Assembly (NCBI GenBank): GCA_963705955.1
Contig: CAVPLH010000005.1
Coordinates: forward strand, 1 to 64,000
DNA: 64,000 bases
Direction: 5' to 3'
Origin: WHSW01 sp963705955
Lineage (GTDB): Bacteria; Actinomycetota; Thermoleophilia; Solirubrobacterales; 70-9
The position numbers and the translations under genes were made by a program. The notes beneath the pieces were generated by a model. It was not told the DNA's origin. It did no database searches and saw nothing but the letters and a program-made list of their open reading frames with translations. The first letter of the stretch is position 1. Every line of letters starts with the position of its first letter. Below, piece after piece: positions 48,406 to 57,413 of this stretch.

Positions 48406-50945
48406 ATGCAGCTCAAGGCCCTCGTCCTGGCCGTCGTGGTGGCGTTGCTGGTCGCCGCCCCCGCCGCCGCCCAGGCGCCGCCCGCCGGCCCGGCGCCCTG
48501 TGACCCCACACAGACTCCCCCGGAGTTCCGCGGTCAGGTGCCCCAGCTCTCCGACGTCGTCCCGAACCCCGGCGGTGAGGCCGGCGAGGTGACCACCGAC
48601 CAGGCGTACGCCTACATGGACGCCGTCGACCAGGCGAGCGACCGCGTGATCACCGGCGCCCTCGACCAGCGTTCGTGGGAGGGCCGCGAGCTTCGCTGGG
48701 CGATCATCGGACGCCAGAACCGGCTCGATCGCGGCCTCGATCAAGGAGATCCAGCAGGCGGCGCAGACGCTGCGCGATCCGCAGACGTCGCCGACGCAGG
48801 CCCGATACCTGGCTCGCAGGTTCCCCGAGATCCTCTGGGTGGCGTCGAACGTGCACGGCGGCGAGGAGTCCGGGACCGAGGGCTCGCTGCGGGTGCTCTA
48901 CGAGCTCGCCGACCGCGACGACTGCGCCGCCCGCCGGATCCTCGACAACGCGCTCGTCGTCCTGCTGCCGATCCAGAACCCCGATGGCCGCGAGGCGGAC
49001 ACGCGGCGCAACCACTACGGCTTCGACATGAACCGCGACTGGTTCGCCCGCACGCAGCCCGAGACCGACGCCAAGCTCGAGATGCTGCGCGAGTTCCCCG
49101 GGCCGCTGTTCATCGACGCGCACGAGATGGGCGGGACGAGCTACTTCTTCCCGCCCAACGCCGACCCGATCTACCACGAGATCACCGACGAGTCGATCGA
49201 CTGGATCAACAACATCTACGGCGCCTCGATGGCCGCCGAGTTCGACCGCCAGGGGATCGACTACTTCAACCGCGGCGTCTACGACCTCTTCTACATGGGC
49301 TACGGCGACACCGTGCCCGCGACCGGGTTCGGGGCCGCCGGCATGACCTTCGAGAAGGGCGGCTCGAGCCCGATCTCCGACCGCAGCTACGAGCAGTACC
49401 TGACCCAGTGGGTGTCGCTGTCGCAGGCCGCGATCCACAAGGAGGCGATCCTCAGGCAGTGGGCCGGGGCCTGGCGCGAGGCCTACGACCAGGGGCTTGC
49501 CGGACGCCTGGAGCCGAACGAGTTGGTCAACCCGGGCGATCTCGACACCCAGGTCCCCGACATGCGGGTGCGCCAGTACTTCATCACCGACCAGCGCGGG
49601 GCGAAGCAGGCCGACGTGGAGGCGATGGTCCGCCGTCTGCAGCGCATGGACGTCGACGTCTACCAGCTGCGCAAGGGCGTGTCCGTGCCCGACTTCACCC
49701 CCTACGGCCGGCATACCCGCGAGCAGTGGATGCCGCCTGGCACCTGGTACATCCCGATGGCGCAGATGCAGAAGCACTGGGTGCAGGCGATGCTGAACGA
49801 GGACACCTACACGCCGTTCCCGTACTTCTATGACGTCACCGCATGGAGCCAGCCGCTGCTCTTCGACGTCAACGGCGGGTACTCCGGCAAGCGCCTCGAC
49901 GTGAAGGCGTCGCGGGTGGACGAGCTGCCGGATCCCGGCGCGCCCGCTCCCCCCGCCGACCCGCCGAAGATCGCGGTGGTCCAGCTCGCCAAGAACTGGT
50001 CGGCGGCGATCGAGTCGACCGGTTGGCTTCGCTACCTGCTCGAGCGGGTCTGGCACATCCCGTACACGAACGTGCGCGCGTCCACGGTCGGCAACGGGAA
50101 GCTCGACGGCTACGACGTGGTGCTGCTCCCCAACGGCCCGTCCGACGTCGCGCTCGACAATCTCGGCGACGACGGGCAGCAGGCGCTGCAGGACTGGGTC
50201 AACGGCGGCGGCCATCTGATCTCCTGGCGCGGCGGCACCGAGGTCGCGGCGGAGCTGGGCCTGACCACCGCGGAGCTCAGCGACCCGACCTCCGATATAC
50301 CGGGCAGCCTGCTGCGGGTGCGACTCAACCCCGACAGCCCGCTGCACTCCGGCGTCGGCGACGAGGCGTACGCCTTCTATGAGTACGACGACGTCATGCG
50401 GGCATCGTCGCCGGACGACGTTGCGGTCTCCTTCCCGCCCGCCGACTCGTCGGACTGGTTCATCTCCGGCTTCGCCGACGGCGCCGAGGAGCTCGGCGGG
50501 ACGGCAGCCGTCGTCGACGAGCCCGTGGGCAGCGGGCGGGCGACCGTGTTCTCGGTCGACCCGAACTACCGCGCCTTCACGACCGGGTTCCAGGAGATCC
50601 TCCGCAACGCGCTGCTGGGCGATCCGCTCTCCGAGCGCGGCGCGCCGGCGGCCGGCTCGGCGGCGAGAGCCCCGCTCGAGGACCGCGCCAGGCTCGCGGC
50701 CGAACGGCTGATCGGCAGCGCCGATGCGATCCGCCTCTCGGTGCAGGCCCGAGAGCGAAGCCAGCGCGCGGTCGGTGCTCGACGGCTTCGGCGCCAGCTA
50801 TCAGATCCAGCGCAGCCCCGGCCGCGTTGGCTTCGTGATCGCCAATCCGGGCGGGCTGACCGCGGACGAGCATCCGTTCGCGCGGCAGCTGCCGGCGGCA
50901 CTGCAGGGGGCGGGGGTGGCGACGATCGCCTTCCGTGCACCGTAG
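48406..50945 (+). pseudogene. secreted M14-family zinc carboxypeptidase, two frameshifts
   Basis: ATG 48406 with GGGAGG begins MQLKALVLAVVVALLVAAPA, a signal peptide ending AAAQA. The frame changes near 48705-48720 and again near 50760-50775, both as one-base insertions; corrected length is 845 residues. The catalytic domain shows zinc ligands in SNVHGGEESGT (H and E) and IDAHEMGGTSYF (H), LPIQNPDGREADTRRN, YGFDMNRDWF with the substrate-binding Arg, and MTFEKGGSS with the general-base Glu. A glutamine-amidotransferase-like domain follows (NGPSDVALDNLGDDGQQALQ). M14 peptidases trim C-terminal residues; targets are unknown. Confidence 0.8.
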
Positions 50946-50981
50946 GCGGCGGCGGGGCGCTGGATCGCCTCGCCGTGACGT

Positions 50982-51012
50982 CGATCGACCGGCCACCTTG
51001 GCCGGTCGATCG
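50982..51012 (+). terminator. terminator hairpin after the M14 peptidase gene
   Basis: CGATCGACCGGCCA and TGGCCGGTCGATCG form a perfect 14-bp stem with loop CCT, 36 nt after the stop codon at 50943-50945. No U-run follows. The gap to the next gene (convergent, ending at 51108) shows nothing else. Confidence 0.75.
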
Positions 51013-51107
51013 GGGAGGAGAGGTTGCTGTGTCTGCCCGCGGGTGTGCCGCGGACAGGTCCTCCGAGCGCGTCGCCAACCTCCTGCGAGCGGCTCGGACT
51101 AAGCGCT

Positions 51108-51638
51108 CTACGAGATCGCCGGAACCCGCTCGGTGACGGCGCTCTGCGCCCTCTTGAGCTGCTCCTCGGCCTTCGTGCGGTTCTCCTTGACCGCCTTCTC
51201 GACCTTGGTGCGGTTCTGCTTCACGGTCTTCGTGACCTCGCGGCGGCGGCTCTTGACCTCGCGCTCGACCCGGTTGCGGCTCGAACGGACGCGCTGGTTC
51301 GCCTTGCGACGGGCCTGACCGCCACGACGCTCGAATTTGTTCAGCTCGCGCCTGACCTGCGTGCGGAGGCTCTTCAGCTCTCGCTCGCGGGTCGTCGACG
51401 AGGTCCAGGGCTCGACTGCATCGTTGAGGCGATCGCGAACCGTGAGCACGGCGCCGACCGGCACGTCGACGGCACGCTCGACGCCGTCGCGGACGATCGC
51501 GGTCGCGCCGTGGCGAGCCTTGGTGACTCCCTCACGGACCTGCGAGGTCTCGCTGCGAGGCGTCGTCGTCCTCGGCGTCGTCGTCCTCGGGGTGGTCCGC
51601 TGCGTGGTCCTGGTGGTGGTCTTGGCGTTGGTGGCCAT
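51108..51638 (-). CDS. Lys/Arg-rich helical protein with TTPR repeats
   Basis: The 176-residue product starts MATNAKTTTRTTQRTTPRTT: four T-T-x-x-R-T-T-P repeats, then a helix-rich middle (VREGVTKARHGATAIVRDGV), and a strongly basic C-terminal half (RREVTKTVKQNRTKVEKAVK, ENRTKAEEQLKRAQSAV) with heptad-like spacing. It resembles histone-H1-like or apolipophorin-like nucleic-acid or surface proteins, but I know no match. There is no signal peptide. GAGGG lies 7 nt before the ATG. An AT-rich upstream region carries a possible SigB/SigF promoter. Confidence 0.7.
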   Translation of the reverse strand: MATNAKTTTRTTQRTTPRTTTPRTTTPRSETSQVREGVTKARHGATAIVRDGVERAVDVPVGAVLTVRDRLNDAVEPWTSSTTRERELKSLRTQVRRELNKFERRGGQARRKANQRVRSSRNRVEREVKSRRREVTKTVKQNRTKVEKAVKENRTKAEEQLKRAQSAVTERVPAIS

Positions 51639-51714
51639 TTGGTTTCCCTCAACTCCTCGGGGGTGGTTGGAGCTTGTCTCTAACTTCCTTACTTCTAAGG
51701 ATATTCAAGTCTAT

Positions 51715-51738
51715 CAACCCGAACAGGTGTTTGTAAAC
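51715..51738 (-). promoter_or_regulatory. possible SigB/SigF-type promoter of the basic protein
   Basis: On the minus strand GTTT (51735-51738), a 14-bp spacer and GGGTTG (51715-51720) approximate the GTTT-N14-16-GGGTAT consensus of actinobacterial general-stress sigma factors. The region 51660-51740 is the most AT-rich in the window. The leader to the ATG at 51638 would be about 65 nt. Confidence 0.4.
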
Positions 51739-51779
51739 CGGAACCGGATCCGGGTTACACGCGCCGCGGAAAAGCGGCG

Positions 51780-52904
51780 CTACGAGCGGCGGGCGGACGC
51801 GGCGGACGACGGCGCCGCCCCGACGCGCCGCAGCCACTCGGAGGGGCGCTCGAGCTCGCCCAGCGAGGGGAGCTCGTCCGGCCCCCGCCAGACGACCCGC
51901 AGGCCCGCCGGGCCGGCCTCTGCGACGACCGCGTCGCAGAAGCGCCGGCCGAGCTCGTACTGGCGCAGCTTCAGGTCCATGCCCAGCAGCCGACCGATCA
52001 GGTCGCGAAGCCCGCCCCGCGCACGCCTCGCGTCGAGGCGCCGCCGGAGCTCTCCGAGATCGAGGTCGAGCCGTGCGGCGGATCCGTCCATCACGTGCTC
52101 GGCGTGCCCCTCGATCACCGACATCGTCGCCTGCAGGCCGTCGAAGGTCCGGCGCAGCGCCGGGCCGGCGAGGGCACGGGCGAGCTCGCCGCGCAGCAGG
52201 GCACGGGCGAGCTCGTTCGGTTGCAGGGCGATGCGCTTCGCGCGCTCGCCGAGCGAGCCGGCGTCGAGCTCGCTGCCGACGCCCTCGATCAGCGCGGCAA
52301 CGAGCCGGCGCACGTGGTCGGCGAGCCATTCGACGCGCTCGAACTGGACCACGTGGGCGATCTCGTGAAGCGCGATCCAGCTCAAGAAGAGCTCCGGATC
52401 GGCGCCGAGCCGGCGCCGCGCCGACTCGATGTTCTCGCCGACGAACAGCAACCGCGCCGGCCGGGGCGGGCCGACGATCGAGACGTCGTACTGGCCGAGG
52501 ACACGGCCCGCCGCGTAGCCGGCGGCGATCCCCGCCTCGGCGCCGACGGCGGCCCCCGCCGCCCTGCGGGCGAGTCCGCCCAGAGGCCCGGGCAGCGCGA
52601 GCTCGGCCGCGAGCCGAGCCTCGAGCGGGGTCGCTGTCTCGGCGAGGGTCGCGAGGGCGCCCGCGGCCCAGGCGGTGCGGTCGACGAGCAAAACCGGCGG
52701 CACCGCCGAGATCGCCCCGAGGCCCGCGTACTCGGCCACCGGCTCGACCGCCGCGGCGCACGCGGCCTCGACCGCGACCGGGCCGCATGCAAGCCCGCCG
52801 GGCGCGGGGCCGCCGCCGGAGAGCGACCGGCGGGCGGAGATCAGCGTCGTCGCGACCCGCGACGCCAGCGGCCAGTCGATCAGCGGAGGCGCGGCGCCGA
52901 TCAG
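51780..52904 (-). CDS. zinc-dependent metalloprotease (F420-associated DUF2342 type), apparent CTG start
   Basis: The 374-residue protein has the gluzincin-like motif ALHEIAHVVQFERVEWLADH (HExxH near residue 180). Helical flanks follow, including FDGLQATMSVIEGHAEHVMD with a further Glu/His. The family start I-D-W-x-L-A-x-x-V-A (IDWPLASRVA) is present here but lies upstream of the only ATG/GTG-type start (GTG 52739), which would lose 55 residues. CTG 52904 overlaps the stop of the upstream gene (CTGA, 52901-52904) and restores the normal length. The family is often near F420 genes, but none is seen here. Confidence 0.82.
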   Translation of the reverse strand: MIGAAPPLIDWPLASRVATTLISARRSLSGGGPAPGGLACGPVAVEAACAAAVEPVAEYAGLGAISAVPPVLLVDRTAWAAGALATLAETATPLEARLAAELALPGPLGGLARRAAGAAVGAEAGIAAGYAAGRVLGQYDVSIVGPPRPARLLFVGENIESARRRLGADPELFLSWIALHEIAHVVQFERVEWLADHVRRLVAALIEGVGSELDAGSLGERAKRIALQPNELARALLRGELARALAGPALRRTFDGLQATMSVIEGHAEHVMDGSAARLDLDLGELRRRLDARRARGGLRDLIGRLLGMDLKLRQYELGRRFCDAVVAEAGPAGLRVVWRGPDELPSLGELERPSEWLRRVGAAPSSAASARRS

Positions 52905-53752
52905 CGGCCCTCGCTCGCCGCTCGCTGGATCTCGAGCAGCGTCCCGAGCAGCTCCTCATCGAGGGCCGCGACGATCTCGAAGCGCGCGTCGAGGTCGAGA
53001 TGCGACCCGCCGAGCCCGAACGGTTCGAACTGCACCGATGCGCCGGCCTCCCGCGCGATCAGCTGCGCCGCCGCGACATCGACCGAGCGCGACGGCCTGC
53101 CGCCGATCATGCCGTCGAGCCGCCCCGCGGCCACGTAGCAGATGGTCAGCGCCAGCGACCCGATCGCGCGGATCCGATACGCCTTGCCCTGCAGCCCGGA
53201 CACCAGGGGGAGGATCAGCTCCGGCTTCGCGGCCTCGAGGCCGACGAGCTCGAGGCCGTAGCCGGGGCCTCGCGCGAGCAGCGCGGCGCCGTCGAGCAGC
53301 GCGCCCTGGCCCCGTTCGGCGGAGAACTCCTCGCCGGTGCCGTGGTCGTGGACGAACCCGAGCTCGACGTCGGCCATCGCCGGCCCGGACGCGACCGCGA
53401 CGCTGAACGCGAACGAGGGCAGCGTCCGCCTCGCGTTCAGCGAGCCGTCGATCGGGTCGATCACGACCCGTTCCGGGGCCGTGCCGCTGCCGAAGACGAC
53501 CTCACCGCGCTCCTCGGAGATCGCCGTGAACTCCGCCCCGGCGCGGTGCAGGCGCTCGAGCTCGGCGAAGACGATCTCCTCGGCCTCGCGGTCGATCACG
53601 AGGCTGCGGTCCCCACCCTCGCCGACGCCGGCGTACCGGGTACGCGCGTCGATCCCACGGGTCCGGGCGAGCAACTCGCGCTGCGCGGCGACCATCAGCC
53701 GAAACGATTCGAGCCATGTCTCGGTTGCGATCCCCGCGTGCTCTGATCTCAT
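52901..53752 (-). CDS. inositol-phosphatase-family protein (second copy)
   Basis: This 283-residue protein follows the IMPase fold: FTAISEERGEVVFGSGTAPE (metal-binding Glu), ERVVIDPIDGSLNARRTLPS with DPIDGS, and VAAAQLIAREAGASVQFEPF. GSLN replaces the usual GTxN, so substrate preference may differ from the copy at 11829. It starts at ATG 53752, 8 nt from TAGCAT on the minus strand (53761-53766), which overlaps the -10 of the divergent helicase gene. The metalloprotease gene follows by CTGA overlap. Confidence 0.8.
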   Translation of the reverse strand: MRSEHAGIATETWLESFRLMVAAQRELLARTRGIDARTRYAGVGEGGDRSLVIDREAEEIVFAELERLHRAGAEFTAISEERGEVVFGSGTAPERVVIDPIDGSLNARRTLPSFAFSVAVASGPAMADVELGFVHDHGTGEEFSAERGQGALLDGAALLARGPGYGLELVGLEAAKPELILPLVSGLQGKAYRIRAIGSLALTICYVAAGRLDGMIGGRPSRSVDVAAAQLIAREAGASVQFEPFGLGGSHLDLDARFEIVAALDEELLGTLLEIQRAASEGR

Positions 53753-53760
53753 CGCGGGCC

Positions 53761-53770
53761 ATGCTAGACA
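53761..53770. promoter_or_regulatory. overlapping divergent -10 elements sharing CTAG (IMPase / AdnA-like)
   Basis: ATGCTAGACA reads TAGACA on the plus strand (53765-53770, 7 nt before GTG 53778) and TAGCAT on the minus strand (53761-53766, 8 nt before ATG 53752). The whole intergenic region is 25 bp, so both genes must be leaderless or nearly so. Confidence 0.55.
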
Positions 53771-53777
53771 CTGGGTC

Positions 53778-56700
53778 GTGCCTGAGAACGGTTACACGGA
53801 GACCGAGCGACAGCGGCTCGTGACCGAGCACGGCGACGGCCCGCTCCTCGTCCTCGGGCCGGCGGGATCCGGCCGCACCGAGGCGCTCGCATTGCGGCTC
53901 GAGGCGCTCGCCGCTCGCGGAGTGCGCCCGGAGACCGTGCTCGTCCTGACCCGCTCGAGGGCCGCACGGTCCGATCTTCGCGATCGCGCCGAGGCGCTGC
54001 TCGACCGCCCCCACGAGGAGCTCTGGATCCACACCTACGACGAGGCCGGCGAGCGACTGCTGCGCGACTACGCGCTCGAGGCGGGCCTCGACCCGTTCTT
54101 CGCCACGGTCGGCCCAGCCGACCGGCTGGCGATCATGCTCGACAACCTCGACGAGCTGCCGCTGCGCCGCCACGAGATCCGCGGCAACCCGGCGGGCCTG
54201 CTCGCTCGGCTGCTGCGTCGGGTGGACCTGCTGAAGGCCGAGGCCGTCCCGGCGGCCGCGCTGCGTGATTGGGCGGTCGCCGCGGAGCGCGGCGCCTCGA
54301 GCGCGGCCGAGCGCGAGCGGGCCGAGCGCGAGATCGAATTCGCCGATCTCTACGCGCGCCACGATCGCATCCTGCGCGAGGCCGGCAACCTCGACGGCGG
54401 CGACCTGGTCGGCGAGCTCGGCAAGCTGCTCGGCGATCGCCCCGACGTCGCCGCTGCGGTGAGCGCCCGCTTCGCCCACGTGCTCGCCGACGAGCTCGAG
54501 GATGCGGGTCTCGCGCACCGTCGGATCCTCGACGGTGTCGCCTCGCACGGCAACCTCGTCTGCGCCTGCGATCCCGCCCAGGCGAGCCGCCACTACCGGA
54601 GTGCCGGTGACGCCTCGCTGGCCGCGTTTCGCGCCGCCCGCCCCGGCGCCCGCGAGATCGACCTCGAGCGATCGCTGCGCGAGCCCGACGTCGTCCGCTT
54701 CTGGCGCTGCGAGAACGACCGCGCGCAGGCCCAGGCGGTCGCTCGCGAGGTCGAGCACCTGATCGCCGCCGGCGAGGTGCGGCCGGAGCGCGTCTGCGTG
54801 ATCGCCGGCTCCGGCTGGCGCGAGGGAAGGCTGGTCGCCGCGGCGCTCGAGGAGCGAAGCGTGCCCCACCGTTTCGCCGGCGACGCGGCGTTCTTCGGCA
54901 GGCCCGAGGTCCGCGACGCGCTCGCCTGGCTGCGGATGCTCGCCGATCCCGGAGACGCCGCCGCCGTGGTCCGCGCCCTCACCAGGCCGCCGATCGACCT
55001 GCGCTCGGTCGACCTCGCGAAGGTGACGACGATCGCACGCCGCCGCAAGCTCGACATGGTCTCGGCGCTCGAGGCAGCGCTCGAGAGCCCGCAGCTGCCG
55101 CCCGAGGCCCGGGACCGGATCCAGGGCTTTTTGCGGATCTACCGCTCTGCCTCGAAGGCGCTCGAGCGGATGCGCGCCGACGTCTTCGTCAGGCGGCTGA
55201 TCGAGCGGGTCGGGCTGCGCCGCCATCGGCTCTTCGCGGCCAGTCCCGAGACCGCCGAGCGGCTCGTCAACCTGTCTCGACTCGCCGAGCTCGCGGCGGA
55301 CTGGTCGCGGCGCGAGCCGCGGGGCTCGGCGCGCGACTTCATCCGCCAGCTGACCGCGATTGCCGACGCGGGGGACATCGGCGCCGACGACTGCGACCCG
55401 CCGCCCCCAGGTGCAGTTCTGGTCGCGGAGCCGGACCAGGTCAAGGGACTCGAGTTCGACCACGTCTACCTGCTCGGACTGCGGAGCGGAGCTGTCGCAG
55501 CTCGCACCTGGGAGGACGTCTGGATCCCCGACGAGCTGCTTGCCGAGTCGCTCCCACAGCCGGGCGAGACGCTGACCACGATGCGCCGGCAGACCCTCGC
55601 GCAGGTGGCGATGAGCCGGGCCGGCAGCGCGCTCGTGCTCTCCTGGCCGGACCGACCCGAGCACGGCGGCGCGGCGCCGTCGCGTATCTACCGCACAGCG
55701 CTCGAGGCGCGGGGCGGTGGGGCGGAGGAGTACCACGAGGAGGAGCTCTTCGGGCCGGCCGAGGGCCTGCACTCCACCTACCGCGTCGTTCGCGACGAGG
55801 TCCTCGAGGCGTCGTGGCGAGCGGGCTCGGCGGTCTCGGAGATGCGTCTCGACACCGCAGACGACGTCAACTCGGCGGTCGCGCGCTATCTCGAGCTGAT
55901 CAAGCTCGCAGCTCTGATCCAGCGCCCCGGAGTGGAGCCGGCCCCGGAGGCGGTGGCGGCGATCAACGAGCTCCTCGGCCGGGTCGCGTCGCCGGAGCAG
56001 CGTGCGGCGATCGACGCCTCGGCGCTCGACGACTACGTGATCGGCGAGGAACGCGAGCGCGGGGCCCGCCGCGAGCAGGTCGACGCGCGGCGGGAGCCGT
56101 CGCTGGAGCAGTTCCTGCCGCGCCGCAGAGGCGGGCTGGGACTCTCGGCCTCCGACATCGACCTCTACCGCACCTGCCCGCTGAAGTACAAGTTCGCCCG
56201 CGTCTTCGCGATCCCTCAGGAACCGACGATCAACCAGCGGTTCGGCATCCTCGTCCACCAGGTGCTCGAGCGCTTCCACGCCGAGGAGCTGCGCAGCGCG
56301 GGTGGTGCCGACGAGCCGATGGCCGCCGACCCCGCGGGCAGCCTCGATCGCCTGCTCAGCCTCTTCGAGGCCGGCTGGCGCCGTCAGGGCTTCGGCTCCT
56401 CCGACGACGAGCTCCAATACCGCGACCGCGCGGTCGCGGCGCTGACTCGATACCAGGAGCAGAACACGCGCTCGGAGTCGCGACCGGTTTGGCTGGAGCG
56501 CAATTTCTCGTTTGCGATCGGCCCCCATCAGCTGCGCGGGCGAGTCGACCGGGTCGACCGGTTGCCGGACGGCGGCTATGAGTTGATCGACTACAAGACC
56601 GGCGATCCGGGGTCGGGGCCGCAACTGAGCGGCGACGTCCAGCTCGCCCTCTACCGGCTCGGGGCACGCGAGGCGTGGCAGATCGAGGCCGAGACCGGCA

Positions 56701-56888
56701 GCTACTGGTACGTGCTCGCCGACCGCAAGGTTGCCGTCCGCCCCGAGCCCGACGACGCGGAGCGGGTCGAGCGCACCGTTCTCGACGTCGCCGCCGGGAT
56801 CACCGGCCAGGACTTCGAGCCGCGCCCCTCGTACGAGATCTGCTCCTGGTGCGACTACCGCCTCATCTGTCCCGCCAGCGAGGCCTGA
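53778..56888 (+). CDS. UvrD-like helicase with PD-(D/E)XK nuclease domain (AdnA/AddB-like)
   Basis: This 1036-residue protein has an SF1 helicase-like region and a C-terminal nuclease. The Walker A loop is GPAGSGRTEALALR (residues about 27-40), with Arg where Lys is normal. Motif II is LADELEDAG instead of DExQ. Motif V is intact (QVKGLEFDHVYLLG), and VAMSRAGSALVLSW is the motif VI region. The nuclease has FGILVHQVLERFHAEEL, LRGRVDRVDRL and YELIDYKTGDPG with catalytic Asp and Lys. Four cysteines (TCPLKY, CSWCDYRLIC) suggest a 4Fe-4S cluster. It looks like the nuclease-competent, motor-weak subunit of an AdnAB/AddAB pair. No partner gene is adjacent. Confidence 0.85.
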   Translation: MPENGYTETERQRLVTEHGDGPLLVLGPAGSGRTEALALRLEALAARGVRPETVLVLTRSRAARSDLRDRAEALLDRPHEELWIHTYDEAGERLLRDYALEAGLDPFFATVGPADRLAIMLDNLDELPLRRHEIRGNPAGLLARLLRRVDLLKAEAVPAAALRDWAVAAERGASSAAERERAEREIEFADLYARHDRILREAGNLDGGDLVGELGKLLGDRPDVAAAVSARFAHVLADELEDAGLAHRRILDGVASHGNLVCACDPAQASRHYRSAGDASLAAFRAARPGAREIDLERSLREPDVVRFWRCENDRAQAQAVAREVEHLIAAGEVRPERVCVIAGSGWREGRLVAAALEERSVPHRFAGDAAFFGRPEVRDALAWLRMLADPGDAAAVVRALTRPPIDLRSVDLAKVTTIARRRKLDMVSALEAALESPQLPPEARDRIQGFLRIYRSASKALERMRADVFVRRLIERVGLRRHRLFAASPETAERLVNLSRLAELAADWSRREPRGSARDFIRQLTAIADAGDIGADDCDPPPPGAVLVAEPDQVKGLEFDHVYLLGLRSGAVAARTWEDVWIPDELLAESLPQPGETLTTMRRQTLAQVAMSRAGSALVLSWPDRPEHGGAAPSRIYRTALEARGGGAEEYHEEELFGPAEGLHSTYRVVRDEVLEASWRAGSAVSEMRLDTADDVNSAVARYLELIKLAALIQRPGVEPAPEAVAAINELLGRVASPEQRAAIDASALDDYVIGEERERGARREQVDARREPSLEQFLPRRRGGLGLSASDIDLYRTCPLKYKFARVFAIPQEPTINQRFGILVHQVLERFHAEELRSAGGADEPMAADPAGSLDRLLSLFEAGWRRQGFGSSDDELQYRDRAVAALTRYQEQNTRSESRPVWLERNFSFAIGPHQLRGRVDRVDRLPDGGYELIDYKTGDPGSGPQLSGDVQLALYRLGAREAWQIEAETGSYWYVLADRKVAVRPEPDDAERVERTVLDVAAGITGQDFEPRPSYEICSWCDYRLICPASEA

Positions 56889-56892
56889 GCGC

Positions 56893-57399
56893 TCATGGGC
56901 GCAGCGACCGCTGGTACCAGCGCACGTCCCAGGCGCGGCCGAGCTTCACCCCGACGTTGCGGAAGGTGCCGACCTCGACGAACCCGTGGGCGCGATGCAG
57001 CCGGTCGCTGGCCGGGTTCGGCTGACCGACGCCGGCGACCGCGAGGCGAAGCCCGACGCCGTCGAGCCGTCGCAGCAGCTCGGCATACAGCGCACCGCCG
57101 ACGCCCTGACCGCGCGCCCGCTCGGCGACGTAGAGCGAGGTCTCGCGGGTGGTCGCGTAGGCGGGCCTGTCCTTGAACGGCCCGCTTCGCGCGTAGCCGA
57201 GCACCGCACCACTTTCGTCGAGGGCGACGAGGAACTGGTCGCCGGCCTCGGCGTCGACCGCGTCGAGTACCTCGAGCCAGCGCTCGGACGACCATCCCTC
57301 GAGGTCGAAGGTCGCCGGGGTGAGCGTCGCAGCGGCGTAGATCGCCGCGACCTCGGGCAGGTGCTCGCGGCGCGCGGAGGTGATCGTCGCGTGGCCCAA
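56893..57399 (-). CDS. GNAT N-acetyltransferase (phosphinothricin-acetyltransferase-like)
   Basis: This 168-residue GNAT protein has ATITSARREHLPEVAAIYAA, VLGYARSGPFKDRPAYATTR, ETSLYVAERARGQGVGGALY (acetyl-CoA loop R-G-x-G-x-G) and FVEVGTFRNVGVKLGRAWD. The last motif is typical of the phosphinothricin/methionine-sulfone acetyltransferase group. The start is TTG 57399, 14 nt after the PAC2 gene stop; no ATG or GTG is nearby. It converges with the AdnA-like gene across 4 bp. Confidence 0.82.
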   Translation of the reverse strand: MGHATITSARREHLPEVAAIYAAATLTPATFDLEGWSSERWLEVLDAVDAEAGDQFLVALDESGAVLGYARSGPFKDRPAYATTRETSLYVAERARGQGVGGALYAELLRRLDGVGLRLAVAGVGQPNPASDRLHRAHGFVEVGTFRNVGVKLGRAWDVRWYQRSLRP

Positions 57400-57413
57400 G
57401 CTCGCGCCCGAGG

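Noticed and set aside
53502..56624. A 1040-codon open frame antisense to the helicase-nuclease gene, and similar long antisense frames at 16258-19017 and 33115-35706
   Set aside because: High G+C makes antisense frames long by default. Their translations are Arg/Asp/Val-rich low-complexity strings without domains, while the opposite strand carries complete conserved motifs.
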